DNA of 36,990 nt, taken from the NCBI GenBank assembly GCA_963603285.1, contig CAVCMG010000029.1, positions 1-36,990 on the forward strand, given 5' to 3'. A model generated the notes under the pieces. It ran no database searches and was not told the DNA's origin. It saw only the letters and a program-made list of their open reading frames with translations. Origin of the DNA: UBA11957 sp963603285. GTDB taxonomy: Bacteria; Bacillota; Clostridia; Lachnospirales; Lachnospiraceae. Below, one piece after another: positions 21,786-31,126 of the stretch (position 1 is the stretch's first letter; the number at the start of each line of letters is the position of its first letter). The position numbers were made by a program, and so were the translations under genes.

Positions 21786-23567
21786 TCAACCCTTCTGTGT
21801 GTAACCGAAGAAGAAGAATCCAAGCGGTGTGTAGTACATGCCTTTGATATCATCTTTCAGCATGAAGTACTGTGTATAGAAGTACAGCGGGGAGATGGCA
21901 TAATCCTGGCCAACCAGCAGATCCTCTGCCTGATGCATCAGGGACATACGCTCTGCTACATCCACAGTGGAATTTGCCTTGTCGATCAGCTCGTCAAACT
22001 CTTTGTTGCTGTATTTTGCGTCGTTGTTACCGCCGCCTGTCTTGAACATGTCAAGGAATGTCATCGGGTCGTTGTAGTCACCGATCCAGCCGTTACGTGC
22101 GATGGAGTAATCACCATCTTTACGTGTCTGAACGAAGGCAGCCCACTCCTGGTTGTTCAGAGTTACAGTAACGCCCAGCTCTTCTTCCCACATGGATTTC
22201 AGAGCCTCGGCAATAGCTTTGTGGTTATCATCTGTGTTGTACAGATATTCAACAACCGGGAAGCCTTCACCATTCTCATAACCAGCCTCTTTCAGAAGCT
22301 CTCTGGCCTTGTCACAGTTTGCCTGATAATCATCCTCACTTACAGAGTAGTAGGATCCACCAACGGCACGGAAATCATCGCCAGCAGCACCGGCAGCGTC
22401 GTTTACACCGCTCGGTACATAACCGTCAGCCTCAACCTGTCCAGTCTGTGTAACCTTCTCTACAAGGTACGTACGGTCAATAGCCAGTGTGAAGGCCTCA
22501 CGTACTCTCGGATCATCAAACGGAGCTTTCTCGTTCTGGAAGCATACATAGTATGTACCCAGATAGCTTACGATATTCAGGTCGCCGGAAGCGATCATGC
22601 TGGTAACCTCAGCCTGCGGAACTCTCTCGATGAAGTCCAGCTCGCCGGAGTTATAACCGGACAGCATAGCGTTCTCATCATCCATCAGCTTGAAGGTGAT
22701 GGTATCCGGTCCCAGCTTAGCTACATCGTAGTAGTTCTCGTTTTTCTCCATGACGATAGCGGAGTTGTGTTCCCAGCTTTTCAGCTTGTATGCACCATTG
22801 GAGATATAGGAATCCGTGTCGAATGTCCACTGGTCACCCTTCTCCTCGATCACATCCTGACGTACCGGGAACAGGGACGGGAATGCACACAGCTCTTCGA
22901 AGTATGCACACTCGTTTTTCAGAGTTACAGTAAAGGTCTTGTCATCTGTAGCTTCAACGCCCAACTCGGACGGATCCTTCTCACCAGCTGTGATCTCATC
23001 GGCATTAACAACCGGAGAAAGCATGTAGCTGTAGTCAGCCGCTGTAGCCGGATCAGCCAGACGACGCCAGGAATAAGCGAAGTCCTCAGCCGTTACGTCC
23101 TTACCATCGGACCATTTGATGTCATCACGAAGGTGGAATACGTATGTTACTGTACCGTCCTCGTTCTCTGTCTTATCGTAGCTCTCAGCCTGTCCGTAAG
23201 TGATCTCAGCAGCACTTGCTTTACCGTTTGTACCGTCAATCTCTTTACCGGAGTTTGTCCATTTCATCAGACCCTCAAACAGATGATGTGCCATAACGCC
23301 ACCGTCAACTGTCGTGTTCAGTGCCGGGTCCATAGTCTGCGGCTCGGATGCAAAGTTTACGGTGATGTTGAAGCCGTCACCGGATACTGTGCTCTCTACT
23401 GCGGAACCTGCCTCAGATGCGGCAGATGAAGTTGCCTCGGAAGCTGCGGAGTCCGTAGTGGAACCGGAAGTAGCTGCTGCAGATGAAGAACTGCTGCCAC
23501 AACCAGCCAGGGTAGAAAGACTCATAGCAGTTGCCAGGGCAAGTGTGAGAATTTTTTTCATTTTCAT
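21786..23567 (-). CDS. oppA: oligopeptide ABC transporter substrate-binding lipoprotein
   Basis: A protein of 593 residues with a lipoprotein signal (lipobox LSTLAGC, Cys at about 22) and a Ser/Ala/Thr-rich linker, followed by an SBP_bac_5 domain (family 5, OppA/DppA). Characteristic segments: NFASEPQTMDPALNTTVDG, HHLFEGLMKW, YVFHLRDDIKWSDGKDVTAEDFAYSWRRLADP, DDPRVREAFTLAIDR, and a C-terminal NGWIGDYNDPMTFLDMF. It captures peptides outside the membrane for OppBCDF. GGAGGA lies 8 bases before the ATG. The 132-base gap to oppF contains an ATACTG/CAGTAT hairpin; a gap before the binding-protein gene often goes with raised expression. Confidence 0.95.
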   Translation of the reverse strand: MKMKKILTLALATAMSLSTLAGCGSSSSSAAATSGSTTDSAASEATSSAASEAGSAVESTVSGDGFNITVNFASEPQTMDPALNTTVDGGVMAHHLFEGLMKWTNSGKEIDGTNGKASAAEITYGQAESYDKTENEDGTVTYVFHLRDDIKWSDGKDVTAEDFAYSWRRLADPATAADYSYMLSPVVNADEITAGEKDPSELGVEATDDKTFTVTLKNECAYFEELCAFPSLFPVRQDVIEEKGDQWTFDTDSYISNGAYKLKSWEHNSAIVMEKNENYYDVAKLGPDTITFKLMDDENAMLSGYNSGELDFIERVPQAEVTSMIASGDLNIVSYLGTYYVCFQNEKAPFDDPRVREAFTLAIDRTYLVEKVTQTGQVEADGYVPSGVNDAAGAAGDDFRAVGGSYYSVSEDDYQANCDKARELLKEAGYENGEGFPVVEYLYNTDDNHKAIAEALKSMWEEELGVTVTLNNQEWAAFVQTRKDGDYSIARNGWIGDYNDPMTFLDMFKTGGGNNDAKYSNKEFDELIDKANSTVDVAERMSLMHQAEDLLVGQDYAISPLYFYTQYFMLKDDIKGMYYTPLGFFFFGYTQKG

Positions 23568-23699
23568 TTCTCTTCTCCTCCTGAAAATTTTTTATGATAA
23601 TCAGCCCTATTGCTGCATTATCCATAACTTTTACTGACCGCTCACGTACATATCATAGCCCTCTACATGCTGTGATACTGTACAATCAGTATATTTTTC

Positions 23700-24743
23700 T
23701 TACTCTTCGAGTAAGTGACATGCTGCCCAGTGCTCCGGCTCGTACTCTTTAAATACCGGAACCTGCTCCCGGCATCTGTCGGTCGCATACGGACAACGGG
23801 TGTGGAAACGGCAGCCCTTCGGCGGGTTCATCGGGGATGGAATATCGCCCTCAAGAACGATACGCTGTCTGGAACGGCTCAGCTGCGGATCCGGCACCGG
23901 TACTGCAGAAAGCAGCGTCTTGGTGTACGGATGGATCGGATGTCTGTTCAGCTCATAGCTTTCTGCCAGCTCAACCATTGTACCGAGGTACATAACGCCG
24001 ATACGGTTGGAGATATGACGGACAACAGACAGATCATGCGCGATGAACAGATAGGTCAGACCCATCTCCTCCTGCATGTCCTCCAACATATTGACAACCT
24101 GTGACTGAATGGATACATCCAGAGCCGAGATCGGCTCGTCACAGACGATAAATTCCGGATTGACAGCCAGTGCTCTGGCAATACCGACACGCTGCTGCTG
24201 ACCGCCGGAGAACTCATGCGGATAACGATTGGCATGCTCGGTATTTAAGCCTACATGGCCCAGAAGCTCTTTGATGCGGTCATTTCTGTCCTTTTTGTTC
24301 GGGAACAGCTTGTGGATATCCAGCGCCTCGCCGATGATCTCACCCACGGTCATACGCGGGTCAAGGCTGGCAGACGGATCCTGGAAAATGATCTGCATCT
24401 TTCTTCTGTAGGGCAGCATATTGACCTTTTTCGGCTTCGGCACTTTGACAGCCTTCATCGTACCGTCAGCCTGCAATGCCCAGGGATTCTCACCCTCGAA
24501 GATCGGCTGGCCGTCGTAGATGATCTTACCGGAGGTTGGCTCGTGCAGCTGCAGGATCGTACGTCCCAGTGTGGTCTTACCACAGCCAGACTCGCCGACA
24601 AGACCCAGTGTCTCGCCGCGGCGGATAAACATGGAAATATCCTCTACCGCCTGCACGCCCGGTCCCTTTAAGCCCTTGACCGGGAAATATTTCTTTAAAT
24701 GTTCAACGGAAACAAGAATATCGTCTTTTTTATCGTTACTCAT
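23700..24743 (-). CDS. oppF: oligopeptide ABC transporter ATP-binding protein
   Basis: An ATPase of 347 residues. Walker A GESGCGKTT (about 52), Q-loop region IIFQDPSASLDPRM, signature FSGGQQQRVGIARAL, Walker B FIVCDEPISALD, and switch His in FIAHDLSVV. The C-terminal oligo-HPY-type extension carries four Cys in PPKGCRFHTRCPYATDRC and later WAACHL; in Opp/Dpp ATPases these can hold a 4Fe-4S cluster. The start overlaps the oppD stop by 8 bases, indicating coupled translation. It partners OppD in the hetero-dimeric motor. Confidence 0.95.
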   Translation of the reverse strand: MSNDKKDDILVSVEHLKKYFPVKGLKGPGVQAVEDISMFIRRGETLGLVGESGCGKTTLGRTILQLHEPTSGKIIYDGQPIFEGENPWALQADGTMKAVKVPKPKKVNMLPYRRKMQIIFQDPSASLDPRMTVGEIIGEALDIHKLFPNKKDRNDRIKELLGHVGLNTEHANRYPHEFSGGQQQRVGIARALAVNPEFIVCDEPISALDVSIQSQVVNMLEDMQEEMGLTYLFIAHDLSVVRHISNRIGVMYLGTMVELAESYELNRHPIHPYTKTLLSAVPVPDPQLSRSRQRIVLEGDIPSPMNPPKGCRFHTRCPYATDRCREQVPVFKEYEPEHWAACHLLEE

Positions 24744-25770
24744 TTTCCTGTCCCTCCGTTTCTTTTTGCTTTGTTAACTGCTCCTGCACTCTCAGCCAGC
24801 ATGCGGCGCGGTGGTCGTCACCGAGCTCCACATAGGGGGGCATTTTCTGCAGACAGATCTTCATGGCATGTTCGCAGCGCGGGGCAAACGGACAGCCTTC
24901 CGGCGGATTTAACATATCGACCGGTGTACCCTCAATCGGGATCAGACGCTCATAGCTCTCTGCATCCACACGGGGCATGGAGCGGAGCAGACCCATCGTA
25001 TACGGATGGCCCGGCTTGTAGAAGATATCATCCACCGGTCCCTGTTCTACCATCTTTCCGGCGTACATAACAGAAACCTTGTCACAGATTTCGGCTACAA
25101 CGCCCAGATTATGTGTGATGAAGATGATACCCATGTGGTTCTTTTTCTGGATATTCTTCATAACCTCAAGGATCTGTGCCTGGATCGTAACGTCCAGGGC
25201 CGTGGTAGGCTCATCGGCAATCAGAAGCTGCGGATGACAGATCAGACCCATAGCGATCATGACACGCTGGCGCATACCACCGGACAGCTCGTGCGGATAC
25301 TGTTTCATTCGCTTTTCTACATTGTTGATACCTACCTGCTCCAGCATTTCCATGGCTCTCTTTTCGGCTTCCTCTTTGGATACCGACTTGTCATGGGCAT
25401 GCAGAGCCTCCACCAGCTGGTTGCCGATGGTATATACCGGGTTCAGACAGGTCATCGGATTCTGGAAGATCATGGCAATCTTGTTTCCACGGATGTCGAT
25501 CATTTCCTTGCTGGATTTTGCCAGCATGTCCTCTCCCTCAAAGGTAATGGAGCCGCCAACGACCTTACCCGGAGACTGTAACAGACCGATAATGGAATAG
25601 GCCTCCACACTTTTACCGGAACCGGACTCACCGACGATACCCATAACCTCGTCATATTTCAGATTGTAACTGATACCGTTTACTGCTTTGACCTCACCGG
25701 CCGGAGTAAAGAAAGAAACGTGGAGATCTTTTACTTCAAGCAGATTTTCGGTTGTTTTATCCTGTGCCAT
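24736..25770 (-). CDS. oppD: oligopeptide ABC transporter ATP-binding protein
   Basis: An ATPase of 344 residues. Walker A GESGSGKS (about 47), MIFQNPMTCLNPVY around the Q-loop, signature ELSGGMRQRVMIAMGL, Walker B LLIADEPTTALD, and FITHNLGVV with the switch His. The C-terminal extension has Cys residues in PPEGCPFAPRCEHAMKIC. It lies 19 bases after oppC and overlaps oppF. Confidence 0.95.
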   Translation of the reverse strand: MAQDKTTENLLEVKDLHVSFFTPAGEVKAVNGISYNLKYDEVMGIVGESGSGKSVEAYSIIGLLQSPGKVVGGSITFEGEDMLAKSSKEMIDIRGNKIAMIFQNPMTCLNPVYTIGNQLVEALHAHDKSVSKEEAEKRAMEMLEQVGINNVEKRMKQYPHELSGGMRQRVMIAMGLICHPQLLIADEPTTALDVTIQAQILEVMKNIQKKNHMGIIFITHNLGVVAEICDKVSVMYAGKMVEQGPVDDIFYKPGHPYTMGLLRSMPRVDAESYERLIPIEGTPVDMLNPPEGCPFAPRCEHAMKICLQKMPPYVELGDDHRAACWLRVQEQLTKQKETEGQENE

Positions 25771-25789
25771 AGTATATTCTCCTCTCTCT

Positions 25790-27133
25790 TTATTTCTTCA
25801 GTCTCGGATCAAGGGCATCACGAAGGCCATCACCGAACAGGTTCAGGGACAGAATCATGATACTTAAGATGATAGCCGGAATCAGCAGACGGTACGGATA
25901 CGATGTCAGTCCACTTAACGCCTCAGAACACATGGAACCCAGACTGGTCAGCGGTGCGGAAACACCAACACCGACGAAGGACAGGAAGGACTCCAGGAAA
26001 ATAGCCGACGGAATCTGCAGGAATGTCGTTGTAACAATCTGTCCGATACAGTTCGGCAGCAGATGTCTGCCGATGATGCGTCCGCCCTTTGCACCGAGTG
26101 CTCTGGCTGCTGTGACATATTCCTGCTGCTTTAACTGCAGGATCTGTCCACGAATGATACGGCTCATGGTTACCCAGTATAACAGACCGAAAGCAATGAA
26201 CATAGAGATCAGGTTCGGTCCGAGGATCGTAACCAGTCTGTTTAACGGACCGTTGCCCGCATTCTGAAAGGTTTCCAGTGCCGGTTTCAACGTAGCAGAT
26301 AACAGCAGGATGATCAGCATCTCCGGGATGGAGTAGATGATCTCAACGATTCGCTGCATGATATTATCCACGATACCGCCGCAGTAGCCGGAGATAGATC
26401 CGTAGATCGCACCAATAACCAGTACAAGCAGTGCCGCACAGATACCTACAATGATAGATACACGTGTACCCACCATGACACGGACCATGATATCACGGCC
26501 CAGATCGTCTGTACCAAACACATGCGGGAATACGCTCTCACCGGCTGCTTTTCTCTGTAACTCATCCTCTGAGTAACCAAACAGAGAAGCCTTGATACCC
26601 AGCTCCTTGGCTGCCTGCTTCGGGGTAATGTTTTCTGTTTCTGTTTGCTGCTGGGAAGCCACATTGGCCTGTGCACGGATCTTAGCCTCTTCGATACGGC
26701 TCAGCTCCTTGCCCTCAGCTTCAGCCTCGGCACGGGCCTGCTCTACGGCCTCATCCGGAGACAGTGATGCAGAACCAGTATGTTCTTCGATATAGGCATT
26801 GATCTTTGCCTCATCCTCCAGTGTGTAGTGCCACGGATCCAGCGCCTCGGCACCACGGATCTGCTGCTTGTAGCTGTACGGTACGATGCTCGGACCGACA
26901 AAGGCAAACAGACAGAGGAAAATGATAATGACCAGGGCTACCATAGCCACTGTATTCTTGCGGAGACGTCTCCATGCATCCTTCCAGTAGGAAACGCTCT
27001 TTCTGTCCTGAATAAAATTCGCTTTTTCTTCGGAACTCGCCGGCTCAAAAGCGTCAGCCGGGAGATCGTTCCACTGCAGGATATCATCGATATTCGGCTG
27101 CAGAGAACCCAGTTTAACGTTCTTATCGCTCAA
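25790..27133 (-). CDS. oppC: oligopeptide ABC transporter permease with enlarged external loop
   Basis: A permease of 447 residues, about 100-140 longer than usual OppC. The N-terminal cytosolic part and first span (about 62-80, VAMVALVIIIFLCLFAFVG) are followed by an inserted hydrophilic Ala/Glu-rich region (about 97-198, including EQARAEAEAEGKELSRIEEA), and then FGTDDLGRDIMVRVM, where ordinary OppC continues. The remaining five spans and the EAA loop (AARALGAKGGRIIGRHLLPN) are normal. Translation probably starts at TTG (27131-27133), 8 bases after GGAGGA inside the oppB end. The topology places the insertion outside the membrane, where it could contact OppA or the wall. Confidence 0.93.
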   Translation of the reverse strand: MSDKNVKLGSLQPNIDDILQWNDLPADAFEPASSEEKANFIQDRKSVSYWKDAWRRLRKNTVAMVALVIIIFLCLFAFVGPSIVPYSYKQQIRGAEALDPWHYTLEDEAKINAYIEEHTGSASLSPDEAVEQARAEAEAEGKELSRIEEAKIRAQANVASQQQTETENITPKQAAKELGIKASLFGYSEDELQRKAAGESVFPHVFGTDDLGRDIMVRVMVGTRVSIIVGICAALLVLVIGAIYGSISGYCGGIVDNIMQRIVEIIYSIPEMLIILLLSATLKPALETFQNAGNGPLNRLVTILGPNLISMFIAFGLLYWVTMSRIIRGQILQLKQQEYVTAARALGAKGGRIIGRHLLPNCIGQIVTTTFLQIPSAIFLESFLSFVGVGVSAPLTSLGSMCSEALSGLTSYPYRLLIPAIILSIMILSLNLFGDGLRDALDPRLKK

Positions 27134-27135
27134 GC

Positions 27136-28077
27136 CTAGTTTCCTCCATTTCCAAGATTGATTCGCGGATCGACAAATTTGTAGCAGATATCTACGATCA
27201 GGTTCATGATAATAACGAACGTTGCCAGAAAGATCGTTGTACCCATGATCAGCGGATAGTCACGGTTCTGGATCGACTGGATAAAGTAACGTCCCAGACC
27301 CGGAATGGAGAATACCTGCTCTACAACCAGACCACCACACAGCGTGAAAGCGATCTGCGGTCCCAGGTAAGTGATAACTGGAATCAGAGCATTTCTCAGG
27401 GCGTGCTTGAAGATAATCGCACTGTTTTTCAGACCCTTAGCACGGGCAGTTTTGATGTACTCCTGGTTGATGGAGTCAAGCATCGCCGTACGTGTCTGTC
27501 TGGACAGATAACACATTGGATAGAAGCCCAGCGCCAGACATGGCAGCACATAGCTCTTCGGTGTGCCGTCAAACAGGGCCGGAAAAAATTTCATTCCTGA
27601 GATACCGCCGCAGAACGCATGCAAAAGCAGTGTTGCCACAACGAAGCCCGGCATGGAAATGCCGATCGTACAGATGACCCGCAGTAAGCTGTCGATCTTG
27701 GTGCCTCTCTTGAAGGCAGCCAGACATCCGAGCGGTACGCCGACCAGCACAGCCCAGAGAAGTGCCAGAGCACCAATCTTTGCAGATACCGGGAACATCT
27801 CCTTGATAATGGCCAGAACTGGACGGTTCTTCTGCATCTTAATGGATGTACCGAAATCGCCGTGAAGCAAGTTGCCCAGATACTTGCCCAGCTGTACCAT
27901 CAGAGGCTGGTCAAGACCGTACTTGGCATTCAGTGCATCGATGGTCGCCTGCGAGGGCGTTTTTTCCGATAACCAGGGATTACCGGGGATCGCATTCATC
28001 AGGAAGAATGTCAGACAGGCCACGACAAGAATTGTGAAAATGGCCATGGCTATTCTTCGCGCCAGATACTTTTTCAT
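27136..28077 (-). CDS. oppB: oligopeptide ABC transporter permease
   Basis: A membrane protein of 313 residues with about six spans and the usual OppB marks: YLARRIAMAIFTILVVACLTF, FLMNAIPGNPW, the first extracellular domain with KYGLDQPLMVQLGKYLGNLLHGDFG, the EAA loop YIKTARAKGLKNSAIIFKHALRNALIP, and a C-terminal NLIVDICYKFVDPRI. It is the first gene of opp, reached from a promoter about 150 bases upstream. Confidence 0.95.
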   Translation of the reverse strand: MKKYLARRIAMAIFTILVVACLTFFLMNAIPGNPWLSEKTPSQATIDALNAKYGLDQPLMVQLGKYLGNLLHGDFGTSIKMQKNRPVLAIIKEMFPVSAKIGALALLWAVLVGVPLGCLAAFKRGTKIDSLLRVICTIGISMPGFVVATLLLHAFCGGISGMKFFPALFDGTPKSYVLPCLALGFYPMCYLSRQTRTAMLDSINQEYIKTARAKGLKNSAIIFKHALRNALIPVITYLGPQIAFTLCGGLVVEQVFSIPGLGRYFIQSIQNRDYPLIMGTTIFLATFVIIMNLIVDICYKFVDPRINLGNGGN

Positions 28078-28228
28078 AGTTTATCCCATCCTTTTTATTC
28101 TCTTGTATCTGTTTTCGGCTATACAGATACATTTTCTTTCGTATTGGAAATTTTATCCTGTGTCTTTTTATCACTTCAATGTCATAAAATGTCAGACAGA
28201 CCTTTTCCAAAACGCAATGATCTGTTTG

Positions 28229-28275
28229 ATAATAGGTTAAAATCGGGCAATTGTCAATTGTAGATTGTTGACAAT
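28229..28275 (-). promoter_or_regulatory. opp promoter with overlapping operator-like inverted repeat
   Basis: On the minus strand TTGACA (28252-28257), a 17-base spacer and TATTAT (28229-28234). The -35 box is one arm of a perfect inverted repeat, ATTGTCAA (28250-28257) and TTGACAAT (28268-28275) with 10 bases between. Binding there would block or guide polymerase. The 415-base gap 28078-28494 otherwise contains an AT-rich leader and the leuS terminator. Confidence 0.75.
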
Positions 28276-28419
28276 TTTACATTTTAGAAGTTTTTTATAA
28301 ATTCTGTTGAAATTTCTGTGAAAAATGACTGTATTTTTGATTGAAAATTCGTTTTAGTTCAGTCACCAAACTATTTTATCCCCTGTACACAGTGTTCGTT
28401 ATGAAATTTTTGCAGGAGC

Positions 28420-28454
28420 AAAAAGAAACGGCATCATTTCTGACACCGCTTCTT
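28420..28454 (-). terminator. leuS terminator
   Basis: On the minus strand AAGAAGCGGTGTCA and TGATGCCGTTTCTT pair over 14 bp (two G-T) around a GAAA tetraloop, followed by TTT, 40 bases after the leuS stop. Confidence 0.9.
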
Positions 28455-28494
28455 CGCATACTCTTTATTTAACACTTCCTATATAAATGTCGTT

Positions 28495-30900
28495 TTATTT
28501 GCAAACGATATTGATGATCTTGCCCGGCACGTAAATCTCTTTGATAATGTTGCCGGTCAGACGATCCTTGACAGCCTCTTTACCTGCTGCCAGAGCCTCT
28601 TCCTTAGAAGCATCCTTGGACAGCTTGACTGTAGCACGGACTTTACCGTTGACCTGTACACCGATCTCTACGGTATGCTCTACGGTCTTTTCTTCCTCGT
28701 ACTCCGGCCAGCTGGTCTCATGCAGCATACCGCCGTAGTTCATGATCTCCCACAGCTCCTCTGTGATATGCGGAGCTACCGGGTTCAGCAGAACGATCAG
28801 CGTCTTGAACTCGTCGCGGGTCAGAGAGCCTTTCTTGTAAAACTCATTGATCAGCGCCATCATGGCTGCGATACCTGTATTGTATTTCAGGTTCTCAAAG
28901 TCACTGGATACCTTCTTGATGGTCTGGTGCATACGGGTCTCGAGATCCTTGCTGTAGCCGGTCTCCTCTGTCACCATATCCTGCAGTTTCCATACACGCT
29001 CCAGGAAACGGCGGCAGCCGCGGACACCCTCTTCACTCCAGGAAGCAGCAGCGTCGAAAGCACCGATAAACATCTCGTAGGTACGCAGTGTATCTGCACC
29101 AAACTCATTGACGATATCATCCGGATTTACGACGTTTCCACGGGATTTACTCATCTTCTCACCGTTGGAGCCGAGGATCATACCGTGGGATGTTCTCTTC
29201 TGATACGGTTCCGGACACGGCACTACACCCTGATCGTACAGGAATTTATGCCAGAAACGGGAATACAGAAGATGCAGTGTGGTATGCTCCATACCACCAT
29301 TATACCAGTCTACCGGCATCCAGTATTTTAAAGCCTCCTGGCTTGCCAGGGCATTTTCATTATTCGGATCGGTATAACGCAGGAAATACCAGGAAGAACC
29401 GGCCCACTGCGGCATGGTATCGGTCTCACGCTCTGCCGGACCACCACAGCACGGACAGGTTGTCTCTACCCAGCTTCTCATCTTGGCGATCGGGGATTCA
29501 CCGTTGTCAGTCGGCTCGTAGTTTTCTACCTCCGGCAGCTCCAGCGGCAGCTCGCTCTCGTCGATCGGCACGTAACCGCATTTCGGGCATTTGACGATTG
29601 GAATCGGCTCGCCCCAGTAACGCTGTCTGGAGAATACCCAGTCACGCAACTTGAAGTTCGTCTTGGATACACCGACGCCCTCTTTGACCAGCCAGTCGAT
29701 GATGGCTTTCTTGGCCTCTTCTACGGACATACCGGTCAGAAAACCGGAGTTAACCAGTGTACCTGTGGCAACGTCTGTGAAGGCTTCCTTCTCTACGTCT
29801 CCACCTGCGATAACCTCGATGATCGGCAGATTGAATTTCTTTGCAAATTCCCAGTCACGGGTATCGTGTGCCGGTACGGCCATGATTGCACCTGTACCAT
29901 AGGACATCAGAACATAATCGGATACCCAGATCGGAATTTCCTTGCCGTTTACCGGATTGATAGCGCTTAAGCCATCGATCTGTACACCGGTCTTGTCCTT
30001 TGCCAGCTCTGTACGTTCGAAATCAGACTTCTTGGCAGCCTGTTCACGGTAAGCGATGATCTCGTCGTAGTTTTTGATCTCGTCTTTGTATTTCTCCAGA
30101 TACGGATGCTCTGGGGAAACAACCATGTAGGTAACACCAAACAGAGTATCCGGTCTGGTGGTATAGATCTTCAGCTTATCTTCTTTGTCTTTGAGGTTAA
30201 ATTCTACCTCAGCACCGTGGGAGCGGCCGATCCAGTTTTTCTGGGAAACCTTGACTCTCTCGATATAGTCCACACTGTCCAGATCATCAATCAGCTTGTC
30301 AGCGTATGCTGTGATTTTTAACATCCACTGACTCTTAACCTTACGGACAACCTCGCTGCCGCAGCGCTCACATACGCCATTGACAACCTCCTCGTTTGCC
30401 AGACCACATTTACAGGATGTACACCAGTTGATCGGCATCTCTGTCTTGTAGGCCAGACCGGCCTTGAACAGCTTGAGGAAGATCCACTGGGTCCATTTAT
30501 AATAATTCGGATCTGTAGTATTGATCTCTCTGTCCCAGTCAAAGGAATAGCCCAGGGAATGCAGCTGCTTTTTGAAACGTTCCACATTATTCTTGGTAAC
30601 GATCTTCGGATGTACCTTGTTCTTGATCGCATAATTCTCAGTCGGCAGACCAAAGGCATCCCAGCCCATCGGATACAGTACGTTGTAGCCCTGCATTCTT
30701 CTCTTTCTAGCTACGATGTCCAGTGCGGTGTACGGACGCGGATGTCCGACATGCAGACCCTGTCCTGACGGATATGGAAACTCCACCAGTGCGTAAAATT
30801 TCGGTTTTGTATAGTCATTAGTTGCAGCAAAGGCCTTTTTTTCATCCCAGATCTGCTGCCATTTTTTCTCAATGACCTTCGGATTATATACCTGACTCAT
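28495..30900 (-). CDS. leuS: leucyl-tRNA synthetase
   Basis: A class Ia synthetase of 801 residues that charges tRNA-Leu. The HIGH-type motif is in FPYPSGQGLHVGHPRPYT (residues 42-59) and the KMSKS loop in KMSKSRGNVVNPDD. A Cys cluster (CTSCKCGLANEEVVNGVCERCG) near 165 and another (CPKCG / CPCCGG) near 430-475 are zinc-type sites. The CP1 editing domain shows TTRPDTLFGVTYMVVSPEH and GTGAIMAVPAHDTRDWEFA. The C-terminal anticodon-binding and small tRNA-contact domains are present. AGGAGA lies about 10 bases before the ATG. No T-box leader is visible upstream; a pair of direct repeats is there instead. Confidence 0.97.
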   Translation of the reverse strand: MSQVYNPKVIEKKWQQIWDEKKAFAATNDYTKPKFYALVEFPYPSGQGLHVGHPRPYTALDIVARKRRMQGYNVLYPMGWDAFGLPTENYAIKNKVHPKIVTKNNVERFKKQLHSLGYSFDWDREINTTDPNYYKWTQWIFLKLFKAGLAYKTEMPINWCTSCKCGLANEEVVNGVCERCGSEVVRKVKSQWMLKITAYADKLIDDLDSVDYIERVKVSQKNWIGRSHGAEVEFNLKDKEDKLKIYTTRPDTLFGVTYMVVSPEHPYLEKYKDEIKNYDEIIAYREQAAKKSDFERTELAKDKTGVQIDGLSAINPVNGKEIPIWVSDYVLMSYGTGAIMAVPAHDTRDWEFAKKFNLPIIEVIAGGDVEKEAFTDVATGTLVNSGFLTGMSVEEAKKAIIDWLVKEGVGVSKTNFKLRDWVFSRQRYWGEPIPIVKCPKCGYVPIDESELPLELPEVENYEPTDNGESPIAKMRSWVETTCPCCGGPAERETDTMPQWAGSSWYFLRYTDPNNENALASQEALKYWMPVDWYNGGMEHTTLHLLYSRFWHKFLYDQGVVPCPEPYQKRTSHGMILGSNGEKMSKSRGNVVNPDDIVNEFGADTLRTYEMFIGAFDAAASWSEEGVRGCRRFLERVWKLQDMVTEETGYSKDLETRMHQTIKKVSSDFENLKYNTGIAAMMALINEFYKKGSLTRDEFKTLIVLLNPVAPHITEELWEIMNYGGMLHETSWPEYEEEKTVEHTVEIGVQVNGKVRATVKLSKDASKEEALAAGKEAVKDRLTGNIIKEIYVPGKIINIVCK

Positions 30901-30951
30901 GTTATCTCTATCTCCTTTCGCATGATGCGGTTATATACATTCGTTACGGAC

Positions 30952-30973
30952 TATACAGACACCTGCCTGTATA
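30952..30973. promoter_or_regulatory. inverted repeat in the leuS leader
   Basis: TATACAG (30952-30958) and CTGTATA (30967-30973) form a perfect 7-bp inverted repeat with an 8-base loop, 52 bases before the leuS start codon. It could be a leader hairpin or an operator. Confidence 0.4.
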
Positions 30974-31004
30974 AAAACATTCATGTACTACTTTACTCAC
31001 CTTA

Positions 31005-31043
31005 CTGCCAAAAATCAAGCATTTCTGCCAAAAATACAGCATT
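31005..31043. repeat. two 19-bp direct repeats upstream of leuS
   Basis: CTGCCAAAAATCAAGCATT (31005-31023) and CTGCCAAAAATACAGCATT (31025-31043) agree at 17 of 19 positions with a 20-base period, about two helical turns. On the leuS strand each contains TTTTTGGCAG, and TTGGCA could serve as a -35 box. This looks like a tandem site for a regulator of leuS. Confidence 0.65.
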
Positions 31044-31088
31044 TTTTTGGTAATTTATGCTATTTTTATCTTTCCCTGTACGCAAATT

Positions 31089-31112
31089 CCCCCGGATCAT
31101 ACGACCCGGGGG
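31089..31112 (-). terminator. hairpin closing the feoB operon
   Basis: A perfect 7-bp GC stem CCCCCGG/CCGGGGG with a 10-base loop, starting 14 bases after the stop of the Cys-rich peptide gene. The minus-strand tail is AATTTG, so termination may be only partial. Confidence 0.6.
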
Positions 31113-31126
31113 ATACGCTTTGCATT

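Noticed and set aside
23413..23625. 70-codon minus-strand frame across the oppA start
   Set aside because: It overlaps the oppA signal peptide in another frame and has no independent ribosome site.
30901..31126. T-box riboswitch for leuS
   Set aside because: The conserved antiterminator bulge sequence and a terminator before leuS are both absent.
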